This document shows positions 8,726-17,268 of a stretch of DNA of 64,000 bases, in pieces. The DNA lies in the NCBI RefSeq assembly GCF_900116445.1, contig NZ_FPBH01000001.1, positions 186,001-250,000 of the forward strand, written 5' to 3'. Numbering within the stretch: the first letter of the stretch is position 1; every line of letters starts with the position of its first letter. The translations under genes and the position numbers were made by a program. Under the pieces are notes generated by a model, which was not told the origin of the DNA, did no database searches, and was given only the letters and a program-made list of their open reading frames with translations. Origin of the DNA: Paraburkholderia aspalathi. Lineage in GTDB: Bacteria > Pseudomonadota > Gammaproteobacteria > Burkholderiales > Burkholderiaceae.

Positions 8726-9739
8726 ATGCAAGTCGATCAATTCGTTGCTCTCGCACTGGCTCTGGCCGCGCTCGGACTGCTGTTGATTGCCGGCCTGGTG
8801 TTGGCGCGCGTGGCCGCCGTGCGGCGCAGCGAACGCACGCTTAGACACGCGCTCGACGAACGCGCACTACAAACCGCGGCGCTCGCGGCCGCGGCGGCTG
8901 CACGTGGCGCGGACGGTGCTCAGAGCGCCTCGAACGCGGCTTTGCGGAACGTGCGGCCCAAGGGTTTGAAAGGACTGCTCGAGCGCTTCGCGCATACCGG
9001 GATTCGCTGGCTCGACACGCCGTTCGGCCGCCAGGTCGTGGCCGAGGAAGACCGCCGCTTGCTCGAGCAGTGCGGCTTCGTGGACACGCGCACGCGCGGC
9101 CTGTTTCTGGTGGCGCGGCTGGCAGGCGCGCTGGTGCTGCCGGTGGTGGTCGGCGCCATCGCCCGCGGCTCTCTGGACGGTCCGCGCTACGTCATGCTGG
9201 TGGTCATTTCGATCATGGCAGGCTTCATGGTGCCGAAGGTCGTCCTGAGGCGGCGAGCTGGTAAGCGCCGGCTCGGGGTGGTCGACGAATTGCCGCTGCT
9301 GGTCGATCTGCTGCGCCTGCTGCAGGGCGTGGGCTTGTCGCTCGATCAGAGCTTGCAAGTGATGGTCAACGATTTCCGCACGATGCTGCCGGTGCTCTCG
9401 AGCGAGCTGGAAATCGCGCAGCGCCAGTTTGCGACGGGTCGCACCCGCGAGCAGTCGCTGAACCGGTTGGCTTCCAGTTACGACAACGAGGATTTGCGCG
9501 CAGTCGTGCGCCTGCTGGTGCAGGTCGACCGGCACGGCGGCGCTGTTCAGGAACCACTCAAGCAGTTCGGCGACCGCCTGCGCGAATCGCGCCGGGCGAT
9601 GCTGCGCGAACGCATTGGCCGTCTCGCCGTGAAGATGACCGGCGTGATGATCATCACATTATTGCCCGCGCTGATGATCGTCACAGCGGGACCGGGCGTG
9701 CTGGCTGTCCAGCATTCGTTGCGCACGATGCATCGGTAA
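8726..9739 (+). CDS. tadC: Tad inner-membrane platform protein TadC
   Basis: 337 residues, the partner of TadB. An N-terminal membrane helix (about 5-28), a cytoplasmic linker, then a T2SSF domain containing DELPLLVDLLRLLQGVGLSL, and a final hydrophobic segment. GAGG at 8714-8717 is 8 bp from ATG 8726. ATG 8720, which overlaps the tadB stop as ATGA, would add two residues and is almost equally plausible. Confidence 0.9.
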   Translation: MQVDQFVALALALAALGLLLIAGLVLARVAAVRRSERTLRHALDERALQTAALAAAAAARGADGAQSASNAALRNVRPKGLKGLLERFAHTGIRWLDTPFGRQVVAEEDRRLLEQCGFVDTRTRGLFLVARLAGALVLPVVVGAIARGSLDGPRYVMLVVISIMAGFMVPKVVLRRRAGKRRLGVVDELPLLVDLLRLLQGVGLSLDQSLQVMVNDFRTMLPVLSSELEIAQRQFATGRTREQSLNRLASSYDNEDLRAVVRLLVQVDRHGGAVQEPLKQFGDRLRESRRAMLRERIGRLAVKMTGVMIITLLPALMIVTAGPGVLAVQHSLRTMHR

Positions 9740-9749
9740 GGATTTTGCA

Positions 9750-10631
9750 ATGGCTCACTGTCTATCGTTCGAACTTCTGACGCGCCCGGCTCAAAGCGCG
9801 CGCCGTGCCACACGTTGTAGCGTGGCGTTGGCAGCGTTGTGCCTGCTTGGCGCGTGCGCGTCCAAAGACGTCGTGGGTTACGGCGTCGGGCCGCAGGCCG
9901 AGCGTGCGGCGATGGCCCAGCAAGCCAATCGCGATCCCGCGCCGGACACGCCCGGCATGTATCTCGGACTGATCGATCAGATGCAGTCGCAAGGACTTTA
10001 CTTCGCCTCGCTCGCGCATATCGACGCATACGAAAAGCAGTACGGCGTAAGCCCCGACACGATTTTGCTGCGCGCCGACGCGTTGCGGATGACCGATCAA
10101 CCTGATGCCGCTGCGACTGCCTACGGCCAGTTGCTGAAGACGCCGCTCGCCACGCGCGGTTATCGTGGGCTTGGTCTGATCGCCGGCGCGGCCGGTGACT
10201 TTGCGCGTGCTGCGCAGGAACTGCAGCAGGCCGCGCAACTCGCGCCGACCGATGCCGTGACCTTGTCGGATCTCGGCTACGCGAAGCTGCGCGACGGCGA
10301 TGTGAACGGCGCGCGCGTGCCGCTCATGAAGGCGGCCGAGCTCGATCAGAACAATCCGAAGATCGTCAGCAACATGGTGCTTTATCTGCTTGCCAACGGC
10401 GACCAGGCACAGGCGCTGGCGGTGATGAACCAGCAGAAGTTCACGCCGGACGTGCGCGCGGCGATTCGCGGCGATGCGGCGAAGGTAGCCGCAGCGGGAC
10501 GCGCGCAAACACACGGGTCGCGAGCGCAACCACAACAACAGTTCGGGCAGGCGAGCGCAGGCACCGGCACGGTCGCGAACGCGCAGGGTATCGAACCGGC
10601 GCCGCGTTTATTGCAGCGGTTCGCGCAATGA
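9750..10631 (+). CDS. tadD: TPR lipoprotein TadD
   Basis: 293 residues. A signal peptide with the lipobox LGAC (Cys at about residue 36) is followed by tetratricopeptide-like helices (about 75-230) including an LSDLGYAKLRDGDVNGA unit. TadD lipoproteins are needed for pilus biogenesis and are thought to act as pilotins for the RcpA secretin. The C-terminus is Gln/Ala-rich and probably disordered. It starts 10 bp after tadC. Confidence 0.88.
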   Translation: MAHCLSFELLTRPAQSARRATRCSVALAALCLLGACASKDVVGYGVGPQAERAAMAQQANRDPAPDTPGMYLGLIDQMQSQGLYFASLAHIDAYEKQYGVSPDTILLRADALRMTDQPDAAATAYGQLLKTPLATRGYRGLGLIAGAAGDFARAAQELQQAAQLAPTDAVTLSDLGYAKLRDGDVNGARVPLMKAAELDQNNPKIVSNMVLYLLANGDQAQALAVMNQQKFTPDVRAAIRGDAAKVAAAGRAQTHGSRAQPQQQFGQASAGTGTVANAQGIEPAPRLLQRFAQ

Positions 10632-10668
10632 GCGCTCAGTGACCGATCAGGAAATCAGGGGAATCGAG

Positions 10669-11046
10669 ATGAATGACAGAACAACGAAGCGGGGTTGGAA
10701 GGCATCGGTGCTTTGCTTCGGTGTGGCGATGGGCATGGCGGCTTCAGCGCTCGCGCAAACAAACGACGCTGCCCAGCCGGTAGAGGCCACGCAGCCGTCG
10801 GTCCGGGCAAGCGAAGTGGGCCACTCGACCCGCACATGGCTCGACCTGCAAAGCAGCAACACGGAAGCTGCACCCGCGCTGCCGATGCTTGGCGCCGAAG
10901 CCGGGCTTGCCTACCGTCGTTACATGGAATCGTTCAAGAGCAAGATTCCCGACTTGTACGGGTCGGCGCTGAGTACGGGCAGCGGTAGCGGCGGTGGCGC
11001 GATGGGCGCAACCGGCGGAACTGGTCCTGGCATCGGTTCGAACTGA
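10669..11046 (+). CDS. DUF3613 family exported protein of the tad locus
   Basis: 125 residues. A Sec signal peptide ends near ASALAQ. The mature part contains the TRTWLDLQ and AEAGLAYRRYMESF segments I associate with DUF3613, followed by a Gly/Ser-rich C-terminus. ATG 10669 is chosen for the AGGGGA ribosome-binding site 6 bp upstream; a GTG at 10639 would add ten residues before the signal peptide. Its place between tadD and tadG argues for a pilus-associated periplasmic role, but no activity is known. Confidence 0.75.
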   Translation: MNDRTTKRGWKASVLCFGVAMGMAASALAQTNDAAQPVEATQPSVRASEVGHSTRTWLDLQSSNTEAAPALPMLGAEAGLAYRRYMESFKSKIPDLYGSALSTGSGSGGGAMGATGGTGPGIGSN

Positions 11047-11047
11047 C

Positions 11048-12844
11048 ATGCGCAATTCTTCGACCTTTACCGTGGCCGCTCGCTATCGGCGCTCGCTACG
11101 CGCCTGGCGCGGCGGCGCGTCGATGCCTGGCGCTCGCCGCCAGCACGGCGCGGTCGCGGTTCTGGCGGTGATCTGGCTAAGCATCGCGATCGCAGCGCTC
11201 GGTGCGATCGACATCGGCAATGTGTTTGCCGTGCGCAGGCAGTTGCAACGTACGGCGGATCTGGCTGCGATGGCTGCGGTCCAGGTCATCAGCACATCGG
11301 GCGCCTGCACGACGGCGACTGCGGCCGCGCAGCAGAATGCGGCGTCCAACGGTTTCACCGCCGACGGCACCAAGACGATTCTCAACACGACTTGTGGACG
11401 CTGGGACACGAGCTCCAATACCTATTTCGGCACGACCGGCAATCCGCTCAACGCCGTGCAGGTGCAGACGAGCCAGGTCGTACCATATTTATTCCTCGGA
11501 CCGTCGCGCACCGTGACTGCGACTTCGACCGCGTTTGCATCGAACATCGACGCGTTCTCGCTTGGCACCGGCATCGCGACGATCAATACGCAACAATCAG
11601 CGCTGTTGAACGCGATCCTCGGCGGGTTGCTGAATACGAGCGTGTCGCTCAGCGTGGGAGACATGCAGAGCCTCGCCACGGCGCATGTCTCGCTCGGGAA
11701 TTTGATGGTCGCGCTGGGCGCGGCAAACATGCAGGGCCTGCTTGCCACGACGGTGAGCTACCAGACGCTGATGGTTGCGATGGTCAAGGCGTTGCAGGCC
11801 GGTGGCGATACCGTCAATGCGGCGATTCTGCAGACGCTGGCCGTCGCGATTCCTGGCGGTCAGAACATCACCTTGGGAGATGGCGGCAAGTCCGCGCCGG
11901 GTTTGCTCGCGCTTGGGCTCGCCAATCCCAATGCGGCGGCGACCGCGACCATCAACGCCTTCGACGCGTTGCTGGTCGCCGCGCAGATCGCGCAGCGCAG
12001 TCCGGACGGCTCGCAGGGCAATGCACCGGTGATCAATGTGGCGGCTAGCTTGGCAGGCTTGGCCAATATTTCGCTGCAGATCCTGAATCCACCGGCGCTG
12101 GCGGTGGGTGAGGGCGGGACGACTACGGTCAATGGCGTCACCACCTCCCGCACGATCGCGCGCACGGCAGTGGTCAACCTGGCCCTCAGTCTGGCGCCGC
12201 TGCCGCCGTTGTACCTAGGTATCGCTACAATCTCGGTGCTCAGTACACCGGTAGTGGTAACACTGGCGGTCGCGCCGGGCACAGCGACACTGGATCCGGT
12301 AAATTGCGAAAGCACCAAGGCGGCTACCCAGGCCACGATCCAGGTGACGCCGGGCATCGCATCGCTTTGTGTGGGCGCGAACGCCTCCTGCCCGAGTTCC
12401 AGCTCCGGCACCGTCAACGTCGCGTCCGTCTCGTTGCTGGGAAGCCCCGCCGTCGCCATCACATTGAACAACCTCGGGCCGTATCAGATCTCGCCCGGAA
12501 CAACGCCCGTGACGATCAACGGTTCTTCCGGCAGCTTCGACGTCACTCCGCCCCCGGTGAACTCTAACGCGCTCGGCAGCGATCTCGCCTCGTTGAGCAC
12601 GACGTTGTTTCAGCAGCTACCGACGGCGTTGTCCGTCAGCGTTTTGGGTAGCAGCATTCTGAACGGTCTCCTTACCCCGATTCTTTCGCTCGTGACGACC
12701 GCCCTGACGCCGGTGCTTCAAGGCGTATTTAGCCTGCTTAACACCCTTATTGTTCCGACGCTTTCACTGCTGGGCGTTCAGGTCGGCACCGCCACGCTCC
12801 ATAACATGTCGCTGACATGCGGCGTCTCGCAACTGGTCAACTAG
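11048..12844 (+). CDS. tadG: TadG-like pilus-associated protein
   Basis: 598 residues. After a basic leader, QHGAVAVLAVIWLSIAIAAL forms the N-terminal membrane segment typical of TadG/TadE-like proteins. RRQLQRTADLAAMAAV follows, the recognisable downstream helix of the family. The rest is a long Ala/Thr/Ser/Val-rich periplasmic region with few charges and several cysteines. I see no clear von Willebrand domain. ATG 11048 is 1 bp after the stop of the previous gene; an earlier start in frame at 10994 lies inside that gene. Large TadG proteins are proposed to anchor the pilus in the envelope. Confidence 0.82.
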   Translation: MRNSSTFTVAARYRRSLRAWRGGASMPGARRQHGAVAVLAVIWLSIAIAALGAIDIGNVFAVRRQLQRTADLAAMAAVQVISTSGACTTATAAAQQNAASNGFTADGTKTILNTTCGRWDTSSNTYFGTTGNPLNAVQVQTSQVVPYLFLGPSRTVTATSTAFASNIDAFSLGTGIATINTQQSALLNAILGGLLNTSVSLSVGDMQSLATAHVSLGNLMVALGAANMQGLLATTVSYQTLMVAMVKALQAGGDTVNAAILQTLAVAIPGGQNITLGDGGKSAPGLLALGLANPNAAATATINAFDALLVAAQIAQRSPDGSQGNAPVINVAASLAGLANISLQILNPPALAVGEGGTTTVNGVTTSRTIARTAVVNLALSLAPLPPLYLGIATISVLSTPVVVTLAVAPGTATLDPVNCESTKAATQATIQVTPGIASLCVGANASCPSSSSGTVNVASVSLLGSPAVAITLNNLGPYQISPGTTPVTINGSSGSFDVTPPPVNSNALGSDLASLSTTLFQQLPTALSVSVLGSSILNGLLTPILSLVTTALTPVLQGVFSLLNTLIVPTLSLLGVQVGTATLHNMSLTCGVSQLVN

Positions 12845-12859
12845 CGTAACCAAGACAAG

Positions 12860-14251
12860 ATGAGAACCAACCCCAAAATCGAGGAACTCGATATCTACGT
12901 CTGGGAAGGCAAGGCCGACATCGTCGACCGGGTTGCGCGCTGCATGGCGAGCTTCGACGTCGAAGTGATCCGTGCGGACGATATCGCGATCTCGCCTGAG
13001 CGGACCGCGCTGCGGCCGTCGCTCGCGATCATCAGCGTGTCGGTGATCGACAGCGGCGCGCTGCTCATGCGCGACTGGCAGGCCGCGCACGGCATTCCCG
13101 TCGTGTGGGTCGGCGCCGCGCCGCGTGACCATGATCCGGCGACTTACCCGTCCGACTACTCGCACATCCTCCCGCTCGACTTCACCTGCGCCGAATTGCG
13201 CGGCATGGTCATGAAGCTGGTGCTGCAATTGCGCGCGCACAGCGCCAAGACGCATGAGTCGGATGCGATGATCGCCAACTCGGAGTGCATGCAGGCGCTG
13301 CTGCACGAAGTCGACACGTTTGCCGACTGCGACACGAGCGTGCTGGTGCACGGCGAAACCGGCGTCGGCAAGGAGCGCATCGCGCAACTGCTGCACGAAA
13401 AACATACCCGCTACGGCCAGGGGCCGTTCGTCGCGGTGAACTGCGGCGCGATTCCGGACGGTCTGTTCGAATCGCTGTTCTTCGGCCACTCGAAAGGTTC
13501 GTTTACCGGCGCGGTGGTCGCGCACAAGGGCTACTTCGAGCAGTCCGACGGCGGCACGCTGTTCCTCGACGAAATCGGTGATCTGCCGCTCTACCAGCAG
13601 GTCAAGCTCCTGCGCGTGCTCGAAGACAGCGCGGTCACGCGAATCGGTTCGGCCACGCCTGTGAAGCTCGATTTCCGGCTGGTGGCGGCAACCAACAAGC
13701 ATTTACCGCAACTGGTCAAGGACGGCACCTTCCGCGCCGATCTTTACTATCGGCTTGCAGTGATCGAGTTGAAGATTCCGTCCCTCGAAGAGCGGGGCGC
13801 GGTCGACAAGATTGCGATCTTCAAGGCGTTCATTGCGCAGATCGTCGGCAGCGAGCGTCTTTCCGCGTTGCCGGACCTGCCGTACTGGCTCGCCGACGCG
13901 GTGGCCGACACCTACTTCCCCGGCAACGTGCGCGAGCTGCGCAACCTGGCCGAGCGGATCGGCGTGACGGTGCGTCAGATCGGCGCGTGGGACGCGGCGC
14001 GCCTGCAGCGGCTGCTCGCGCTTGCGCGCACCAGCCAGCCGGTGCCGGCGGAGAGCGCCGCTGAGGTGCTGGTGGATCGCAGCAAATGGGACATGGCCGA
14101 GCGCAATCGCGTGCTGGCCGCGCTCGACGCAAACGGTTGGCGCCGGCAGGACACAGCCCTGTATTTGGGGATCAGCCGTAAGGTTTTGTGGGAGAAGATG
14201 CGTAAGTACCAAATTTTTGATGAAGAGCCCGAAACACGCGAAAGTGAGTAA
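12860..14251 (+). CDS. Sigma-54-dependent activator with degenerate receiver domain (tad-linked)
   Basis: 463 residues. Residues about 10-125 have a receiver-like alpha/beta pattern, but the expected phosphoacceptor Asp at the end of beta-3 appears to be Ser (LAIISVSV), so this is probably a VpsR-like domain not controlled by normal phosphorylation. The AAA+ domain has Walker A at 165-172 (GETGVGKE), the sigma-54 contact loop as GSFTGA (213-218) and FLDEIGDLP as Walker B. A Fis-type HTH is at the C-terminus ([17 protein letters not shown]). It follows tadG by 15 bp and is in the same orientation, so it may regulate pilus or matrix genes. I found no convincing -24/-12 promoter upstream of flp. 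Confidence 0.85.
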   Translation: MRTNPKIEELDIYVWEGKADIVDRVARCMASFDVEVIRADDIAISPERTALRPSLAIISVSVIDSGALLMRDWQAAHGIPVVWVGAAPRDHDPATYPSDYSHILPLDFTCAELRGMVMKLVLQLRAHSAKTHESDAMIANSECMQALLHEVDTFADCDTSVLVHGETGVGKERIAQLLHEKHTRYGQGPFVAVNCGAIPDGLFESLFFGHSKGSFTGAVVAHKGYFEQSDGGTLFLDEIGDLPLYQQVKLLRVLEDSAVTRIGSATPVKLDFRLVAATNKHLPQLVKDGTFRADLYYRLAVIELKIPSLEERGAVDKIAIFKAFIAQIVGSERLSALPDLPYWLADAVADTYFPGNVRELRNLAERIGVTVRQIGAWDAARLQRLLALARTSQPVPAESAAEVLVDRSKWDMAERNRVLAALDANGWRRQDTALYLGISRKVLWEKMRKYQIFDEEPETRESE

Positions 14252-14298
14252 TAATGAGACGGTTGTACTAAAACAAAAACTGTTCAAGCAGGATTTAC

Positions 14299-15003
14299 AT
14301 GGACCGAAAGTCGAAACTACGGCAGATTGCCCTGGCAGCATTCATCGCGATGGGGGCCGTGCAGGGCGTGAATGCTCAGGCTTTGCCGGATAGCGGGTCG
14401 AGCGCTGGCGTCGTTTCCCAGCCGGGCACGACAACGGCGTTGCCGTCCACTCAGGCGCAGACAAGCGCCTTGACGCCGGACGAAGCCAGGCAGTCTGCAG
14501 CGGGTAATGTGGCGGAATTGCAGCAGATGATCCGGGGTTCGGATCTGAGCGAATTGCGCACGACATACAACGGCAGCTATGGAGCGAGCTTGCTGTTTTA
14601 TGGCAAGGAGATGACGTACTACGTGGCGTTGTTCCAGCAGAAGAACTTCTGGCGCGTCATCAAGACGCAGGACGCCACGCGTGCGGACATGATCTACAAG
14701 GATTTTGCGCGTCAGACGCTGCAACTGTCGGACGTCGAGATTCGCCGCACGCAGCTGGAAGCGCAGAAGGCGTTCACGGAGCGGATGATCGCGTTGTCGC
14801 AGGACCGAGCCAACCGCTTGCAGGCCGACCTCGACGTTGCGCATCAGCAGCAGACGATTGTTGCGAACCAGCAGCAACAAACCCGCGCCGAAACAACGGC
14901 ACTGGCACAGCAGAAGGCTGCCGCGCAAGACCAACTGCGTGCCGCACAACGCCAGGTCCGCGAACTGCAGCGCCAACTGGAAACCGGCCTGCCGTCGCAT
15001 TGA
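14299..15003 (+). CDS. DUF2968 family exported coiled-coil protein
   Basis: 234 residues. A signal peptide (about 1-26, cleaved after VNAQA) is followed by a Ser/Thr/Pro linker, then a segment ELQQMIRGSDLSELRTTYNG typical of DUF2968, and a C-terminal coiled coil (about 145-228) rich in Gln, Ala and Arg. The combination fits a periplasmic helical protein of unknown function. It is the last gene of the tad-linked run, 47 bp after the sigma-54 activator, with an AGGA ribosome-binding site. Confidence 0.72.
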   Translation: MDRKSKLRQIALAAFIAMGAVQGVNAQALPDSGSSAGVVSQPGTTTALPSTQAQTSALTPDEARQSAAGNVAELQQMIRGSDLSELRTTYNGSYGASLLFYGKEMTYYVALFQQKNFWRVIKTQDATRADMIYKDFARQTLQLSDVEIRRTQLEAQKAFTERMIALSQDRANRLQADLDVAHQQQTIVANQQQQTRAETTALAQQKAAAQDQLRAAQRQVRELQRQLETGLPSH

Positions 15004-15109
15004 CCGCGGGACTACCGGAAGATGGGCGGGCAAGGCGGCTTTGAAAGCGCCGCCCACCCCATCGAGAGAACAAACGGCGCACAAGCCGAACAAAAAACTA
15101 GACGTACAA

Positions 15110-15504
15110 GCCGCCTAGTAACGTAAGTCATCTATCCCCGCAGCCAAAAGCCTCATTCCCGAAGCACCCCCGCCACACGAACAGACATTCCCACGCCCCT
15201 GGTTTCCTATGCAAACCCGTCCGCGACGCACGCAGTGCGGAGTGGGAGCTGATGACTCCTTTGTCACTAGCGCGGAGTGTGCGAGAACACGGATTCCAGT
15301 CGCACCACTACCCGTAGCAGACCACGGTGCCCACTTAGCAGGGGCTTCTAGCCGCTTTCTTTGCTTATCTTTCTTTGCGGCGGCAAAGAAAGTAAGTGCC
15401 GCCCCGCACAGGGGCAACGCTAATAGACCAATAACAGATCAAGGAAAGCCCAAAACCCCAGGGCCCCACCAAAACACGCGCCCCGCGAAGGAAAAACCCA
15501 AAAC
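15110..15504 (-). repeat. Dispersed Burkholderia/Paraburkholderia-type noncoding repeat
   Basis: This roughly 390-bp stretch has no credible gene and carries a sequence I recall as recurring in Paraburkholderia genomes. Its core is two direct copies of CTTTCTTTGC (15355-15364 and 15369-15378) and the inverted copy GCAAAGAAAG (15383-15392). A frame on the minus strand (15115-15417) can be translated through it and is often called a hypothetical protein in such genomes, but its coding potential is doubtful. The family membership is from memory and could not be searched. Confidence 0.55.
15369..15392. repeat. Perfect 10-bp inverted repeat in the dispersed element
   Basis: CTTTCTTTGC (15369-15378), a GGCG loop, and GCAAAGAAAG (15383-15392) form a perfect stem. 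A third copy of the arm lies just upstream (15355-15364), so alternative pairings are possible. There is no U-run of a classical terminator on either strand. Confidence 0.8.
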
Positions 15505-15696
15505 CTAATGCCGTTTCTTCCCCGCCGAAGGCACTTCATCCACAGCCGGGTGCCGCGGCTCACTCATATCAACTGCAATCGGATCACTAGCAGGAAAACT
15601 TTCTTCGAGAGCCTCATCGAGCCGACTATCGGCGGACTGAGCGGGCGGCTGCACCGCTTCCTTCGGATGAGTTGCATGCTGCTTCGACTTGGTCAT
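15505..15696 (-). CDS. Small conserved acidic protein with ESFPASDP motif
   Basis: 63 residues, soluble and hydrophilic. It contains LDEALEESFPASDPIAV, a short motif I recognise from a widespread family of uncharacterised small proteobacterial proteins. ATG 15696 has GGAG 7 bp upstream; the frame extends to 15759, but those extra residues are unlike the family. No function is known. It points into the dispersed repeat. Confidence 0.65.
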   Translation of the reverse strand: MTKSKQHATHPKEAVQPPAQSADSRLDEALEESFPASDPIAVDMSEPRHPAVDEVPSAGKKRH

Positions 15697-16006
15697 GACG
15701 TACTCCACGAGAAGAGACTCAACAACCCAGCATAGCGCAAAGCAACCCCGGCCGAGCATCAGCCGAACAACCTCTCACCGTAAGCATTTCCTTCAAACCC
15801 CAAAAAAACAGAAACCAGAAACCACCAGGCAAAAAACAAAACTTAAAACCAACCCGCATCAAGTCGTTCTCCGAATGTCGCCTGACAACAAAAGCACCCG
15901 CCGGCCAAACAGCCCGGCAAAAAAACCACGGCATACCGTGAACGGGCAACGTTCAAGCTCGGGAGGGGAGCAAACAGAAGCAGCGAACAACTAGGCAGCG
16001 AACGAC
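15697..16006. other. Gene-free, strand-asymmetric A/C-rich region
   Basis: No gene is supported here. From about 15760 to 15930 the plus strand is strikingly rich in A and C and poor in T, with many AAAC and CCAAA runs, unlike the neighbouring coding DNA. The right end includes the upstream region of the small gene at 16007. Confidence 0.5.
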
Positions 16007-16234
16007 ATGGACCGAAAAAAACCGGCGCGCGCGCAGCGCTTCAACGCGTCACACGTGGTGGAAGCCGAACTGGAACATCTGGATTGGGCAACACGGCAAC
16101 CGGCGCTACGCATGCTGGACGCCGTGTACTGGCGCCGCCGCGTGCTGGCGGTCAAATGCGGATTCGAGCTGACGGAATTGCAGGTGATGCGGCTAGAGAA
16201 AATCTTGCAGCGGCTCGGCTATCCGTCGGAGTAG
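16007..16234 (+). CDS. Small conserved basic hypothetical protein
   Basis: 75 residues, basic, with two predicted helices (about 15-45 and 50-72) rich in Arg, Leu and Glu and no membrane segment. It resembles small Burkholderiales proteins without assigned function. The gene converges on the hfq-like gene, 20 bp away. The codon choice is GC-rich as in real genes here, which supports it over shadow frames. A short GCCG/CGGC hairpin followed by CTTTATT lies immediately after the stop. Confidence 0.6.
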   Translation: MDRKKPARAQRFNASHVVEAELEHLDWATRQPALRMLDAVYWRRRVLAVKCGFELTELQVMRLEKILQRLGYPSE

Positions 16235-16254
16235 CCGGCCGCCAAAACGGCGCT

Positions 16255-16764
16255 TTATTCGTTGCCGCCGCTGGTGCCACCGCCGGTGCCACCATTACCA
16301 CCATGATTGCCGCCACCATGGTTGCCACCGTCGCCGCCGCCCGTGCCGAACAGACGCCGGCGGCGTGTTACGACCACCGGACCGTCGGACGTGCTGCTGC
16401 TACGGTCGGACGCAGGGCGATCCGAAGACGGCGCGCCATATGATTCGCGCGGTTCCCGCGGCTCACGGTGATCGCGCGGTTCACGCGAACCGTGCGGGCC
16501 ACGCGTGGTGTGCTCGCCGTGCGAAGGCCGCCCACCGGCGCGCGGCGCCGGACGTGTGCCGGTGTCGAGCTGGATCGTCGAGATCGCGCGCTTGTAGATG
16601 CCTTGCAGGCCGACAGGCGTGCGCAGCATCACCAGATACTGATCGAACGACTCGATGCACCCCGTCAGGCGAATGCCGTTGACAAGATAGATCTCGACGC
16701 GCTTTCGTTCTTTGCGCGCAGCGTTCATGAAGTCGTTTTGCGGATGCGATTCTGCGGAAGCCAT
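16255..16764 (-). CDS. Long Hfq-family RNA chaperone (Hfq2-like)
   Basis: 169 residues. Residues about 8-70 are an Sm/Hfq core: [20 protein letters not shown] is the Sm1 motif and YKRAIST the Sm2 motif. The usual YKHAIST histidine of the proximal RNA site is replaced by Arg. The C-terminal 100 residues are disordered: an Arg/Glu/Pro-rich stretch with RE-PR repeats, then a Gly/Asn/His-rich tail. Burkholderia cenocepacia has a second, long Hfq (Hfq2) of this layout, so a paralogue of canonical Hfq is likely. ATG 16764 is used; a TTG two codons upstream is also in frame. Confidence 0.85.
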   Translation of the reverse strand: MASAESHPQNDFMNAARKERKRVEIYLVNGIRLTGCIESFDQYLVMLRTPVGLQGIYKRAISTIQLDTGTRPAPRAGGRPSHGEHTTRGPHGSREPRDHREPREPRESYGAPSSDRPASDRSSSTSDGPVVVTRRRRLFGTGGGDGGNHGGGNHGGNGGTGGGTSGGNE

Positions 16765-16937
16765 GGACAATTCAGGTTAGAAAGACGGTTGTTCGCCGCG
16801 ATTCTACCCTGTGTGGGGGCAGAACGCGTCGGCGGGCGAACTGCGTCCACTATAACGGCTTGCGCGGACATAAGCATCTGATAACTATTAGCTGTAACGT
16901 TGAGTTACGAATCTGCCGACGAATAGCGCCTTCATCG

Positions 16938-16964
16938 GCCCCGTTCGGCGCGCCCGAACGGGGC
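16938..16964. repeat. 11-bp inverted repeat between divergent hfq2-like and sigma-factor units
   Basis: GCCCCGTTCGG (16938-16948) and CCGAACGGGGC (16954-16964) form a perfect stem with a 5-nt loop CGCGC. It lies between divergently transcribed genes and lacks a T-run on both strands, so it may be an operator or cruciform-forming site rather than a terminator. Confidence 0.65.
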
Positions 16965-16999
16965 GGCGGAAAAAGATAGCTCGTGCCGGTGCTACACAT

Positions 17000-17025
17000 G
17001 GAATAAAACACAGCCTGCCCACGTT
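17000..17025 (+). promoter_or_regulatory. Possible ECF sigma promoter
   Basis: GGAAT (17000-17004) and CGTT (17022-17025) are separated by 17 bp, close to the GGAAC-N16/17-CGTT type recognised by some ECF sigma factors. It lies 91 bp upstream of the lipoprotein gene that precedes the sigma factor, which would give autoregulation. This is a pattern match only. Confidence 0.35.
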
Positions 17026-17115
17026 ATGTCAGACATGGCAGCGTTGCATTTCGCACGTGGCCGATCGGATCCCCGGTTCGCAGGCGCCGGCCGGGCGCTC
17101 ATCAGGAGACTGACC

Positions 17116-17253
17116 ATGAAAGTATCCCGCATTCTTTCCGCCACCTTCGTGCTGCTGGCGCTCGCGCTCGGCTCGCTCGCAACGAGCGGCTGCACCACTG
17201 ACGGCAGCGCTTCGGGCGCCAGCGGTAACAATAGTAGTGGCGGTGGCTACTGA
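17116..17253 (+). CDS. Small lipoprotein-like exported protein
   Basis: 45 residues: a basic start, a hydrophobic helix (about 8-24) and Cys in ATSGC, followed by a Ser/Gly/Asn-rich tail. The position before Cys is acceptable, but the Leu usually at -3 is Thr, so the lipobox is imperfect. ATG 17116 has AGGAGA 6 bp upstream. It lies 15 bp before the ECF sigma factor and is probably co-transcribed with it. Confidence 0.65.
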   Translation: MKVSRILSATFVLLALALGSLATSGCTTDGSASGASGNNSSGGGY

Positions 17254-17268
17254 GCATTGCCACGCCGG

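Noticed and set aside
15115..15417. Minus-strand 100-codon frame in the dispersed repeat
   Set aside because: Sequence looks like translated repeat DNA, without domain, and overlaps the inverted repeats; treated as noncoding.
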